From assembly GCA_029259715.1 (NCBI GenBank), contig JAJDEP010000003.1, forward strand, positions 62,001 through 126,000: 64,000 nucleotides of DNA. Reading direction: 5' to 3'. Positions 33,880-44,243 of this stretch are shown here, piece after piece. The translations under genes and the position numbers were made by a program. Position 1 is the stretch's first letter. The number at the start of each line of letters is the position of its first letter. This stretch comes from Planctomycetota bacterium (GTDB lineage: Bacteria > Planctomycetota > B15-G4). The notes under the pieces are model-generated. The model did not search any database and had not been told where the DNA came from. It saw nothing but the letters and a program-made list of their open reading frames with translations.

Positions 33880-36800
33880 ATGTCAGCCTCCCCGCCGAAC
33901 ACCTCGGGCCCCGAGAGTCAGGACGGGCCTTCCCGCCTGATGGCCGTCTTCGTGGCCCGGCCCGTGACGGTCTTGATGCTGTTCCTCACCCTGGTGGGGA
34001 CGGGCGTCATGGCCTTTCAGCGCATTCCGCTGACCTTTCTGCCGGAGGGCTTCATCCTCAGCGAGAGCCTGACCGTCTTCCTGCCCTTCCCCGGCGCCGG
34101 TCCCCAGGAAGTCCACGATCAGCTCACCCGGCCGGTGGAGGACACCCTCCGCACCATCCCCGGCCTCAGCGACATCACGTCGTTCAGCAGCGAAGGCAGC
34201 GCCCGGATCCAGGTCACCTTCGGCAGCGACGTCGACAGCAACATCGCCTACGGAGAGGTCCGCGACCGCATCGAGCGGATCCGCGGGACGCTCCCCCCCG
34301 AGATGCGCCGGTACCAGATCTGGCGCTTCACGGATGCCGACCTGCCCGTGATCTGGATGGGCATCCAATACGACTCCGAGGCTGAAGATCCCTTCGGCCC
34401 CATCGAGCGCATCATCCGGCCGCGCCTGGAAGGGGTGGACGGCGTCGCCAAGGTCAACACCTTCGGCATCGTCGACGAGGTCATCCGCATCTTCGTCGAC
34501 TTCGAGAAGGTCAAGGGCTACGGCATCGACCTCGGCCAGGTCATCCAGCAGATGCAGGCCGACAACTTCACCATGCCCGCCGGTCTCATCGACGACGGCG
34601 GCCGCACCTTCGCCGTGCGCATCGATGCCCGCTATGCCGACCTGGAGGAGATCCGCCGCTACCCGGTGGGCAACGGACGGGTCATGTCGGACATCGCCGA
34701 GGTGCTCAGCACCCGCGCCTACCGGGACCGCGTCTGGCGCATCAGCGGGCGCGCCTCGGTCGGCATGAGCGTGAACCGGGAGTCCGACGAGAACACCATC
34801 GAGGTATGCACGCGCCTCGAGCAGGCCATCGCCTCGCTCGAGCAGGACCCACGCCTCAAGGACATCACCATCAACGTGTTCTGGAGCCAGAAGGAGGACA
34901 TCCTCCTGGCCGTCGACAGCCTCCAGTCATCGGGCCTCTGGGGCGGGATCTTCGCCATCTTCGTGCTGCTGTTCTTCCTGCGCGACCTGCGCATCACCCT
35001 GATCGCAGCCCTGGCGATCCCGGCGTCACTCATGGCCGGCATGGTGGCCCTGTTCTTCAGCGGGCACACGCTCAACATGGTCACGCTGACCGGCTTCACC
35101 CTGGCCATCGGCATGCTCGTCGACAACGCCGTGGTGGTCATCGAGAACATCGCCCGCAAGCGAGCCCAGGGGCTCACCCGCCTGGCGGCGGCCACCGAGG
35201 GCGTCTCGGAAGTCGGTCTCGCCGTCATCACCGCCACCCTCACCTCAGTGGTCGTGTTCGTGCCGCTCATGTTCATGGACGGGGGCAAGCAGGTGCGCAT
35301 GATGATGGCCTCCGTCGGGCTGCCCATCACCTTCTCGCTGTTGGCTTCGCTGCTCGTCGCCGTGGTGTTCATCCCCTGCTTCAGCGCGCGACTGATGCGC
35401 GACCGGGACCACAAGGTCGACTCGCGCGAGCTCTCGCCCATGCTCGTGAGGCGGTATCGCAGCGCGTTGACATGGACCCTGACCCACCGCTTCGGGGCCA
35501 CCATCCTGCTCATCCTCGCGGTGATGCTCGCCCAGATGGCGGGCGAGGCCATCCCGCAAGCGGAAGACGGCAGCGAAGATCACAACCGGGTTTCGGTGAG
35601 CGCCAAGACGCCGAGCTACTTCACGCTCGCCGACGCCAACGCGGCCTACTCGAAGGTCGAACGCTGGGCGAGCGAACACAAGCAGGAGTACGGGTTCGAC
35701 TTCTTCTCGGTGAACTTCGGTCGACGCACCGGGAGCCTCAATTTTTACGCCGCCGATGACCTCGAGCGCGACCGCAAGTTGGCCTTGCGTGACAACATCC
35801 GCGACAACCTGCCCGACATCCCCGGCCTCGAGATGCAGGTCGGTTGGGAGCAGGGGCAGGGACAGAGCGACGTCAGGCTCGTGTTGAGCGGCCCCGACTT
35901 CGGAGTCCTGGCCGCGCTCTCGGAAGACCTCACCGGCCGCCTCTCTGCGCTGACTTACGACGACGGGGGCGAGTCCAAGCCCCTCTTCGACAACGTCAAG
36001 TCCGAGGTGGACGACGGGCTCGATGAGGTGCACATCCGCATCGAGCGCGAGTTGGCGGGCGAGCTGGGCGTCACCCCCGAGACGGTGCGCGCCATGGTGG
36101 CCTGGGGGCTGAGCGGCCAGCGACTGCCCGACATGCAGTTGGGCGACCGAGAGGTCCCCGTCATCCTCGAATACAACAAAACCGAGGGCGAGAGCTTCGG
36201 CTTCCTGCGCAACATCGGCGTGCCAAGGGACACGGGCGGCACCGTCCCGCTGGCATCCATCGCCAGCATGGACCAGAGCAAGTCCGTGGGCACCCTCGTG
36301 CGGCGCAACAATCGGACCAGCCTGTCCATCACGGCCGAACCCCTCGTCGAGAATGTGGTGCTCGTCTCGTCCGTCCTGTCCCAACTGATGCAGGACTTCC
36401 CTCTGCCGGAGGGCTACTCGTGGAACGAAGAGGGCGGGCGTCAGGACCTGGAGGCCGACCTGTCGGCGCTCACCGACGCGCTGTTCCTCTCCATCGCCCT
36501 GGTCTACTTGCTCATGGCGATCCTGCTCGAGTCCGTGATCCTGCCCCTGGCCATCCTGTTCTCCATCCCGCTCGCGCTGATGGGCGTGAACATCGCCTTG
36601 TTCACCTTCGGCTACACCCTCGGCCCCATGGTCGTCGTCGGGATGATCCTGCTCGCGGGCATCGTCGTGAACAACGCCATCGTCCTGCTCGACCGGGTCC
36701 AGCGCTTGAGGCAAGCGGGACACGACCGCATGAGCTCGCTCGTCGTGGGCGGGGGCGAACGGCTGCGCCCGATCCTCATGACCGCCCTCACGACCATCTT

Positions 36801-37071
36801 CGGGCTGCTCCCCATGGCCATGCCGACCTTCTTCCCCGGCGGCAATGAACAGTCGGGATACGAGAGCATGGCCGTGACGGTGGCCGGAGGCCTGGCCTTC
36901 TCGACCTTCTTCACCCTCCTGGCCGTGCCGCTCTTCTACACCTACTTCGACGACCTCGGGCGCGCCCTCTCGGCCCTGCTCCCCCAGCGCGCACCCCAGC
37001 GCGCACCACAGCGCGAATCGCAGCGCTCAGCGGGAGCCGACGGCACCGAATTGGCCACGCCGGGCCGCTAA
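33880..37071 (+). CDS. RND-family efflux transporter (AcrB/HAE type), stand-alone
   Basis: 1063 residues, full-length RND pump with two six-helix halves and two porter loops. TM4 reads AIGMLVDNAVVVIENIARKR, with the first of the two relay Asp of AcrB kept and the second changed to Asn. TM10 reads AGIVVNNAIVLLDRV, with Asn at the Lys940 position, so proton coupling must differ from AcrB. No membrane-fusion or outer-membrane partner gene adjoins it. The tail has a short repeat (QRAPQRAPQRESQR). It is divergent from pgi, and its stop overlaps the convergent beta-helix gene. Confidence 0.92.
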   Translation: MSASPPNTSGPESQDGPSRLMAVFVARPVTVLMLFLTLVGTGVMAFQRIPLTFLPEGFILSESLTVFLPFPGAGPQEVHDQLTRPVEDTLRTIPGLSDITSFSSEGSARIQVTFGSDVDSNIAYGEVRDRIERIRGTLPPEMRRYQIWRFTDADLPVIWMGIQYDSEAEDPFGPIERIIRPRLEGVDGVAKVNTFGIVDEVIRIFVDFEKVKGYGIDLGQVIQQMQADNFTMPAGLIDDGGRTFAVRIDARYADLEEIRRYPVGNGRVMSDIAEVLSTRAYRDRVWRISGRASVGMSVNRESDENTIEVCTRLEQAIASLEQDPRLKDITINVFWSQKEDILLAVDSLQSSGLWGGIFAIFVLLFFLRDLRITLIAALAIPASLMAGMVALFFSGHTLNMVTLTGFTLAIGMLVDNAVVVIENIARKRAQGLTRLAAATEGVSEVGLAVITATLTSVVVFVPLMFMDGGKQVRMMMASVGLPITFSLLASLLVAVVFIPCFSARLMRDRDHKVDSRELSPMLVRRYRSALTWTLTHRFGATILLILAVMLAQMAGEAIPQAEDGSEDHNRVSVSAKTPSYFTLADANAAYSKVERWASEHKQEYGFDFFSVNFGRRTGSLNFYAADDLERDRKLALRDNIRDNLPDIPGLEMQVGWEQGQGQSDVRLVLSGPDFGVLAALSEDLTGRLSALTYDDGGESKPLFDNVKSEVDDGLDEVHIRIERELAGELGVTPETVRAMVAWGLSGQRLPDMQLGDREVPVILEYNKTEGESFGFLRNIGVPRDTGGTVPLASIASMDQSKSVGTLVRRNNRTSLSITAEPLVENVVLVSSVLSQLMQDFPLPEGYSWNEEGGRQDLEADLSALTDALFLSIALVYLLMAILLESVILPLAILFSIPLALMGVNIALFTFGYTLGPMVVVGMILLAGIVVNNAIVLLDRVQRLRQAGHDRMSSLVVGGGERLRPILMTALTTIFGLLPMAMPTFFPGGNEQSGYESMAVTVAGGLAFSTFFTLLAVPLFYTYFDDLGRALSALLPQRAPQRAPQRESQRSAGADGTELATPGR

Positions 37072-38171
37072 GGTCGGCGGCCGTCGGGCCAGCGCACCTC
37101 GCCCACGAGCACGTTGTCGTCGACCACCAGGCCCGGACGGTCGCGCCAGCCGCTCAGATCGAGGGCGATGCCCCCGGGGTTGCGCACCACGTTGCGCTGC
37201 ACGACGAGATCACGACTGCGGTCGCGGTGGTCGGCGCTGAACAAGCCCGAGCGTCCGCCCGCGATGTGGTTGCCCACCACCCGCGCCTCGCCCTGCACCT
37301 GCACCACGTGGTCCTGCGAGCGCGCGAAGGCGTTGCCCGCCACCAGGTTCGGCGCGCGACCGCCCGTCCCGTAGAGGGTCAGACAGGGCCCGGCCGTGTC
37401 GTGCACGCGATTGCCCACGATGCGGTTGCCCCAGCAGCCCTGCTTCAGCTCGATGCCGTCGCCCTGCAGGCCCGCCGTGTCGTGCACGTGGTTGCGCGCC
37501 ACCACCGACCGCGACATCACCGCCGTGCCGTCGTCGCGGCCGAGGTAGAAGCCCTCGCCGTAGCCCGCGGTGTGGTGCACGCGGTTGGCCGTGAACCACA
37601 GGCCGTCGTTGTCGCGGGTGTTGGCCGTCAAGCCGGCGCCGTGGGTGTGGCGGATCTCGCAGCCGTCGATCCACACATCGTCGGCGGCGTAGATACGCAG
37701 ACCGATGCTGCCCCCCTCCAGCACCAGGCCGCGCAGCACCAGGTGTGAGACGCGCCCGCCGACCTCTTCGAAGGGACCGATCTGCACGACGTTCTTGAGG
37801 GGCGGTGCGGTGAGAAGAGCCGTCCGGGGCTCCGCCGCGACGAGACGCACCGGCGCCTCGGCCCGCCCCGAGACCCGCATGTCGAGCGTGGTCTGCAGGG
37901 CCCAGGTGCCGGCGCCCAGCACCAGTTCGTCCCCCGGGACCAGCGCGGCGACGGCGGTCTGGAGGCGGTCACCGTTGGCGACCTCGGTGAGCGTGGGGTC
38001 CCAGGGCAGCTCGATCCGGCGCAAGGCCGGAGCCGTCGACCAGGCGGGCACCCCCGGGTCGTCGAAGTCGCCCGCGGAAACGACGGTGGCCCACGCGACG
38101 GCGAGCGCGCACGGCAGCAGCCGTCGCAGGGCCCACGGCTTGCCTCTCGTCCTCGGGACGGCGTCCTCCAC
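37068..38171 (-). CDS. Secreted right-handed parallel beta-helix protein
   Basis: 367 residues with a signal peptide (about 1-33) and PbH1-type repeats from about residue 130 (VSHLVLRGLVLEGG, VWIDGCEIRHTHGAG, LWFTANRVHHTAGYG, SVVARNHVHDTAGLQGDG, NRIVGNRVHDTAG, LVVQRNVVRNPGG). This is the fold of polysaccharide lyases and mannuronan epimerases; no catalytic set is assignable. The start is GTG at 38171, supported by TAGAGT six bases upstream. It lies between PruA (divergent) and the RND gene (convergent). Confidence 0.82.
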   Translation of the reverse strand: MEDAVPRTRGKPWALRRLLPCALAVAWATVVSAGDFDDPGVPAWSTAPALRRIELPWDPTLTEVANGDRLQTAVAALVPGDELVLGAGTWALQTTLDMRVSGRAEAPVRLVAAEPRTALLTAPPLKNVVQIGPFEEVGGRVSHLVLRGLVLEGGSIGLRIYAADDVWIDGCEIRHTHGAGLTANTRDNDGLWFTANRVHHTAGYGEGFYLGRDDGTAVMSRSVVARNHVHDTAGLQGDGIELKQGCWGNRIVGNRVHDTAGPCLTLYGTGGRAPNLVAGNAFARSQDHVVQVQGEARVVGNHIAGGRSGLFSADHRDRSRDLVVQRNVVRNPGGIALDLSGWRDRPGLVVDDNVLVGEVRWPDGRRP

Positions 38172-38183
38172 GACCGCACTCTA
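38172..38183 (-). promoter_or_regulatory. TAGAGT-N6-GTG box before the beta-helix gene
   Basis: On the minus strand TAGAGT (38183-38178) is followed by GCGGTC and the GTG at 38171, with no ribosome-binding sequence. Confidence 0.42.
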
Positions 38184-38201
38184 GCCCCGCCTGCGCGGGG
38201 C
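38184..38201. promoter_or_regulatory. Inverted repeat between divergent promoters
   Basis: GCCCCGC (38184-38190) and GCGGGGC (38195-38201) with a 4-base loop. It sits between the TAGAGT box on the minus strand and the PruA -35 box on the plus strand, so it could be an operator serving both or simply a GC hairpin. Confidence 0.4.
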
Positions 38202-38229
38202 CGACAGCGCCGACGCCAGTCATTACAAT
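38201..38229 (+). promoter_or_regulatory. Probable promoter of the P5C dehydrogenase gene
   Basis: -35-like CCGACA (38201-38206, four of six consensus bases), 17-base spacer, -10 TACAAT (38224-38229). The ATG is 54 bases further on. Confidence 0.5.
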
Positions 38230-38283
38230 CCCGCCCTCCCGCGCGCTTCCGCGCGGCGGATCCCTTCCCTCGGCAACGACCCC

Positions 38284-39915
<1,632 letters not shown>

Positions 39916-40102
39916 GCCCGGTGTCCGGAGGCGCGACGGGACCCACCCGGGATCCGTCATCTTCCCGCCACGAGTGCCGCCCGGGGTTGGTGCTGGTCAG
40001 ATCAGGGGCGCAGCCGGTAAGTTGCAGAGTCCTAAATCGAAGGCCGCGATCGACGAAGGGAGCCCTTGTCGGCCCCCGTCTCGCGGGTTGAGGAGAGCCT
40101 CC

Positions 40103-42844
40103 ATGCGTCGGTACACGGTCACGTTCCTATCTGCTTTCTTGCTGCTCGTCGGCACATCCTGCTCGAGCACGTCCGAGGCCTCCGCCGAGGCGGGGACCCC
40201 TGAAGAGATGGCGGCGGCCGAAGCGGCCGCCGAGGCCAAGACGGCTGACAAGCCCGCCGCCGAGAAGCCCAAGGCCGATCCCAAGCCCTCCGGCAACGAG
40301 GTCCGCGCGGCCGCCAAGACCGACGCGGCCGACAAGGAGGACGACTCCGCCAAGAAGCTGAAGGAAAAGGAAGAGAAGGAGAAGAAGGAGGCCGAGGCCG
40401 ACGCCAAGAAGTGGGACAGCCTGCTCGAGGACCTGGCCACGGTCGAGGGCCTGTTCAAGGTCCATTGGGACGACGCCCACCTGCTGCTCGAGCTCGACGA
40501 CAAGTCCTTCGGCAAGCCCTTCCTCTACGGCGCCGGCCTCAACAGCGGCGCGGGCGACGGCTTCTATCGCGGCGCCATGCTGTCGGACAACGAATTCGTC
40601 CTGCACTTCGAGAAGCGCAACCACGACAAGATCGTGCTCGTCGCCGACAACACCCGCTACCTCGAGCCGGGCGACGCCGCCGAGAAGCGCATGCTCGACG
40701 AGGTCACCTCCGAGAGCATCCTGCACACCTTCAAGATTGCCGGTCAGAACAAGGCCGAGGGGCGCTATCTGGTCGCCCTCGGTGACTGGTTCAACGGCGA
40801 CAACATGCAGCTCGCCCGCGGCGCCGGGACCAAGTACTCGGTGGCCAAGGACATCTCGCTGTTCGAGGACGTGAAGGCCTTCCCGCGCAACATCGAGATC
40901 TCCCACGAGATGGTGCTCAAGAGTAGCAGCCGCTCGGGCCCGCTGACCCAGGCGGACGGCCGCTCGGTGGTCGTCGACCTGCGCCACTCGCTCACGGCCC
41001 TGCCCAAGGACGGTTACAAGCCGCGCACCTTCGACCAGCGCGTGGGCTACTTCCTCACCGCCCGCAAGGACATGCTCGACCACGAGGCCAGCGACCCGGT
41101 GGTGCGCTACATCAACCGCTGGCGCCTGCAGAAGGCCGACCCGTCGGCCGAGGTGAGCGAGCCGGTCGAGCCCATCGTCTACTGGATCGAGAACAGCACG
41201 CCCAAGAAGTGGCGCCCCTCGGTCCGCAAGGGCATCGAGATGTGGGAACCCGCCTTCCGCAAGGCCGGCTTCGCCAACGGCATCGTGGCCAAGCAGATGC
41301 CCGATGACGCCGAGTGGGATCCGGTCGACGTGCGCTACTCCGTGGTGCGCTGGTCGGCGGACGAGGGCGTGTCCTTCGCCATCGGCCCGTCGCGGACCGA
41401 CCCCCGCACCGGCGAGATCATGGACGCCGACATCACCATGCAGGCCGGCTTCATCACGACCTACAAGCGGCGTTTCGACAACTACGTCGCCGACCTGGCC
41501 GGCATGTCCAAGGAGCAGCTCACCGACCGCTATGAGTCGCGGCTGCGTCCGGACTTCCCGGATGCCCAGGACGCCCAGTACCTCTGCATGATGCAGGGCT
41601 CCGACCGCATGGACCAGATCGCCGAGGCCCACGCCGTCTCGTCCCTGCTCCTGCCCGAGTTCGACAGCGATGAATTCCTCGACCAGATGCTGGCCGAGGT
41701 CGTCGCCCACGAGGTCGGCCACACCCTGGGCCTGCGCCACAACTTCAAGGCCTCGCGCTTCAACGACATGGCGAAGCTGCACGACGTCGAGCACACCAGC
41801 AAGCACGGCGTGCTCGGGTCGGTGATGGAATACGGCGGCGTCAACCTGGCCGCCCCGGGTGCGACCCAGGGCCACTTCTTCTCCACGGCCGTCGGCCCCT
41901 ACGACATCTGGGCCGTCGAGTACGGCTACTCGGAGTTCGGCGGCAACCCTGACGCGGCCCTGCGCTCGATCGCCAGCCGCTCGCCCATGCCCGGCCTCGA
42001 CTTCGGCACCGACGAGGACAGCTTCATCGGTGACGCCTACGCGGTCACGTGGGACCTCGGCGAGAACCCGGTCGAGTACTTCGAGGCCCAGATCGCCCTG
42101 TCGAACGAAGGCTTCAGCAAGCTGCTCGAGAAGGGCGCCGAGGACGGCGAGGGCTTCCACGAGTACTCGCGCTTCTACGGCATGTTCGCCAGCCTGCACA
42201 ACCGCTACCACTACCCGATGAGCCAGTACATCGGCGGCTACACGCTCAACCGCGATGTGGTCGGTCAGTCCGGTGGTCGTGATCCCATCGAGCCCATCGA
42301 TCCCGACATCCAGCGCCGCGCCCTCGACAATCTCGTCGAGCACGGCCTGCGTTGGACCGGTGGCGTTCCGGACGAGCAGCAGCTGCTCATGGCCAACAAG
42401 AAGTACGGCTCGTGGGGCACCTGGTTCGACTTCTGGAGTTTCGACCCGATCCCGCGCGTCGTGAACGCTTCGCGCTTCGCGCCGCTCTACTACCTGACCA
42501 ACATCAGCCTGTACGAGCGTCTCGGCAGCCAGCAGCGCTACGACATCCCCAATGCGCTGTCACCGATGGAAGTGGCCAACCGCGTCTTCTCGGCCATCTG
42601 GGTCGACCAGCCGGACGAGCACGACCGCTGGACCCAGACCGACTACGTCGACCGGGTCATCGGCAACCTCACCTCGGAGACCACGCCGGACGTCACGGCC
42701 CTGTTCGACTCGATGCTCACCCGCGCCGACGCCCGCTGTTCGGACTACTCGCGGTCCCCCGACGAGCAGATCGCCGCCCACGGCAACTGGCTCAAGGCCC
42801 GCATCGAGCGTTACCGCAGCCGTCAGATGACCGAGGGCATGTAA
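40103..42844 (+). CDS. Large lipoprotein zinc metalloprotease (DUF5117/DUF4953 type)
   Basis: 913 residues. Lipobox LLVGTSC at about 15-21, then an Ala/Lys/Glu-rich charged linker (about 25-105) and a DUF5117-like domain. The metalloprotease core has HEVGHTLGLRH (about 536-546) with downstream Met in SVMEYGGVN, as in metzincins, and a DUF4953/5118-type C-terminus. A surface or periplasmic protease acting in nutrient acquisition is likely. A strong GAGGAGAG ribosome site precedes the ATG at 40103. Confidence 0.9.
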   Translation: MRRYTVTFLSAFLLLVGTSCSSTSEASAEAGTPEEMAAAEAAAEAKTADKPAAEKPKADPKPSGNEVRAAAKTDAADKEDDSAKKLKEKEEKEKKEAEADAKKWDSLLEDLATVEGLFKVHWDDAHLLLELDDKSFGKPFLYGAGLNSGAGDGFYRGAMLSDNEFVLHFEKRNHDKIVLVADNTRYLEPGDAAEKRMLDEVTSESILHTFKIAGQNKAEGRYLVALGDWFNGDNMQLARGAGTKYSVAKDISLFEDVKAFPRNIEISHEMVLKSSSRSGPLTQADGRSVVVDLRHSLTALPKDGYKPRTFDQRVGYFLTARKDMLDHEASDPVVRYINRWRLQKADPSAEVSEPVEPIVYWIENSTPKKWRPSVRKGIEMWEPAFRKAGFANGIVAKQMPDDAEWDPVDVRYSVVRWSADEGVSFAIGPSRTDPRTGEIMDADITMQAGFITTYKRRFDNYVADLAGMSKEQLTDRYESRLRPDFPDAQDAQYLCMMQGSDRMDQIAEAHAVSSLLLPEFDSDEFLDQMLAEVVAHEVGHTLGLRHNFKASRFNDMAKLHDVEHTSKHGVLGSVMEYGGVNLAAPGATQGHFFSTAVGPYDIWAVEYGYSEFGGNPDAALRSIASRSPMPGLDFGTDEDSFIGDAYAVTWDLGENPVEYFEAQIALSNEGFSKLLEKGAEDGEGFHEYSRFYGMFASLHNRYHYPMSQYIGGYTLNRDVVGQSGGRDPIEPIDPDIQRRALDNLVEHGLRWTGGVPDEQQLLMANKKYGSWGTWFDFWSFDPIPRVVNASRFAPLYYLTNISLYERLGSQQRYDIPNALSPMEVANRVFSAIWVDQPDEHDRWTQTDYVDRVIGNLTSETTPDVTALFDSMLTRADARCSDYSRSPDEQIAAHGNWLKARIERYRSRQMTEGM

Positions 42845-42867
42845 CCCGGATCGTCCGACTGCTGTGG

Positions 42868-42886
42868 ACCTCCCCCGCGGGGAGGT
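42868..42886. terminator. Bidirectional hairpin between convergent genes
   Basis: ACCTCCCC (42868-42875), 3-base loop, GGGGAGGT (42879-42886): a perfect 8-bp stem in the 42-base gap between the metalloprotease stop and the stop of the convergent small membrane protein. TTCAA follows on the plus strand. Confidence 0.6.
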
Positions 42887-43303
42887 TCAATCGCCGGCCG
42901 GCGCCGCATCGTGCGGTGCCGGTCGGCCGTCGTTTGTGGCGCCGGGCGCGGCCGATTCACCCGCCTCCGCCGCGGCCCGAGCCGCATGGAAGGCTGCGCG
43001 CACGGCCTTGGGCCGCAGCATCAACCGCGCCCTGAGTGGCAGCTTGTGCTCCATGCGATTGACCCAGCGGCCGGCGCGGCGGCTGGCCGTGCCGAGCAGG
43101 ATGAAGCCCGGCACGTAGAAGAACCACGAGCCCCCCACCACGGGCACGAGCCAGACCACGATGCCCGCGATGATCAGCGCGAGGGCCGCCGAGAGCCGGC
43201 CCACCCGGTCCCAGAAGGGCCGCCGCTCGCTGTGGATGCAGATCAGCTCGGGCAGCTGAGGCCCCGCATCCGTCTCGGTCGTGTCGGGTCGGCTGGTGGT
43301 CAT
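42887..43303 (-). CDS. Small membrane protein, two predicted helices
   Basis: 138 residues. A cytoplasmic N-terminus (IHSERRPFWDRVGRL) is followed by two hydrophobic stretches (ALALIIAGIVVWLVPVVGG and SWFFYVPGFILLGTASRRAG, about 38-75) and a basic then acidic tail. It looks like the small PGPGW-type integral membrane proteins, but I am not certain of the family. ATG at 43303 with GAGGCGAG about 4-8 bases upstream. It is monocistronic and convergent with the metalloprotease. Confidence 0.7.
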   Translation of the reverse strand: MTTSRPDTTETDAGPQLPELICIHSERRPFWDRVGRLSAALALIIAGIVVWLVPVVGGSWFFYVPGFILLGTASRRAGRWVNRMEHKLPLRARLMLRPKAVRAAFHAARAAAEAGESAAPGATNDGRPAPHDAAPAGD

Positions 43304-43409
43304 GTTCTCGCCTCGGTGCGCCCGGCGGGCGTCACGCCGACCCTCCCATAGCAGCACCCATGGTACCGACGGTGACGGCGATCCGGTGGCGTCCGCCCTC
43401 CGACCCGCG

Positions 43410-43423
43410 TACGATCCGCCCCC
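43410..43423 (+). promoter_or_regulatory. TACGAT-N8-ATG box before the reductase gene
   Basis: TACGAT (43410-43415) ends 8 bases before the ATG at 43424, with only C and G between and no ribosome site. Confidence 0.42.
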
Positions 43424-44233
43424 ATGAGCGAGACCGGCAGCCCTCCCTCCGGACAGCCGCCCGGCGACCTCGTCGCCAACGCCCGCCTCGTGGAGCGGCT
43501 GGAGGTGGCGCAGGACCTGTTCGTGCTGCGCCTCGCGCCCGAGGGGTGGACCCTGCCGGACTTCGCCCCGGGCCAGCACCTGACCCTCGGCGTCCCCGGC
43601 CTGAAGGACGACAAGGGCCGCCCGGTCAAGCGCGTCTACTCCATCGCCTCGCCGCCCGGGCTCGATCACGTCGAGCTCTACGTCACGGTGGTCGACGACG
43701 GCAAGCTGACGACGCCGCTGTCCCGCCTCGGCATCGGCGACGGCCTCTGGATCGACCAGCGCATCTACGGGACCTTCACGCTCGATCCGGTGCCGGCCGA
43801 TCACGACATCGTGCTGGTGGCCACCGGCACGGGGCTCGCACCCTTCGTCTCCATGGCCCGCCACTTCAGCGGGAAGGGGCGCTGGCGTCGGCTCGTCATC
43901 GTCCACGGCGCCCGCCTCGTCGCCGAGCTCGGGTACCGCGAGCTGCTCACCGACCTGTCCGCGGCCGACCCCACCATCACCTACATCCCCACCGTGACCC
44001 GCGAACCCGAGGACAGCGGCTGGGACGGCCTGCGCGGCCGCGTCCAGGCGGTGTTCGAAGGCGACGTCTTCCCGAGCCGCGTGGGCAGCCCGCTCGACCC
44101 CGGACGCACCCACATGTTCCTGTGCGGCAACCCCGCCATGGTCGACGCCATGGAGGCGCTGCTGACGCCTCTCGACTTCCGCAAGCACAGCAAGCGCGAG
44201 CCGGGCAATCTGCACTTCGAGCGGTGGTGGTAG
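43424..44233 (+). CDS. fpr: Ferredoxin/flavodoxin--NADP reductase
   Basis: 269 residues of the bacterial subclass I/II FNR type. FAD-binding RVYSIASPPG (about 66-75), NADP-binding VATGTGLAPFVSM (about 133-145), CGNPAMVDAM and the stacking aromatic C-terminus ending WW. It shuttles electrons between NADPH and ferredoxin or flavodoxin. The ATG follows a leaderless-type box. It is separated by 10 bases from the GT9 gene, so it may drive the following glycan operon. Confidence 0.92.
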   Translation: MSETGSPPSGQPPGDLVANARLVERLEVAQDLFVLRLAPEGWTLPDFAPGQHLTLGVPGLKDDKGRPVKRVYSIASPPGLDHVELYVTVVDDGKLTTPLSRLGIGDGLWIDQRIYGTFTLDPVPADHDIVLVATGTGLAPFVSMARHFSGKGRWRRLVIVHGARLVAELGYRELLTDLSAADPTITYIPTVTREPEDSGWDGLRGRVQAVFEGDVFPSRVGSPLDPGRTHMFLCGNPAMVDAMEALLTPLDFRKHSKREPGNLHFERWW

Positions 44234-44243
44234 GGCCGCGCCG

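Noticed and set aside
36985..37030. Short repeat near the end of the RND gene as a regulatory element
   Set aside because: It is in frame and encodes the RAPQ-type C-terminal tail, so it is explained by coding sequence.
40127..42343. 738-codon minus-strand frame opposite the metalloprotease
   Set aside because: The plus strand has the HExxHxxGxxH motif and a lipobox; the antisense frame has none.
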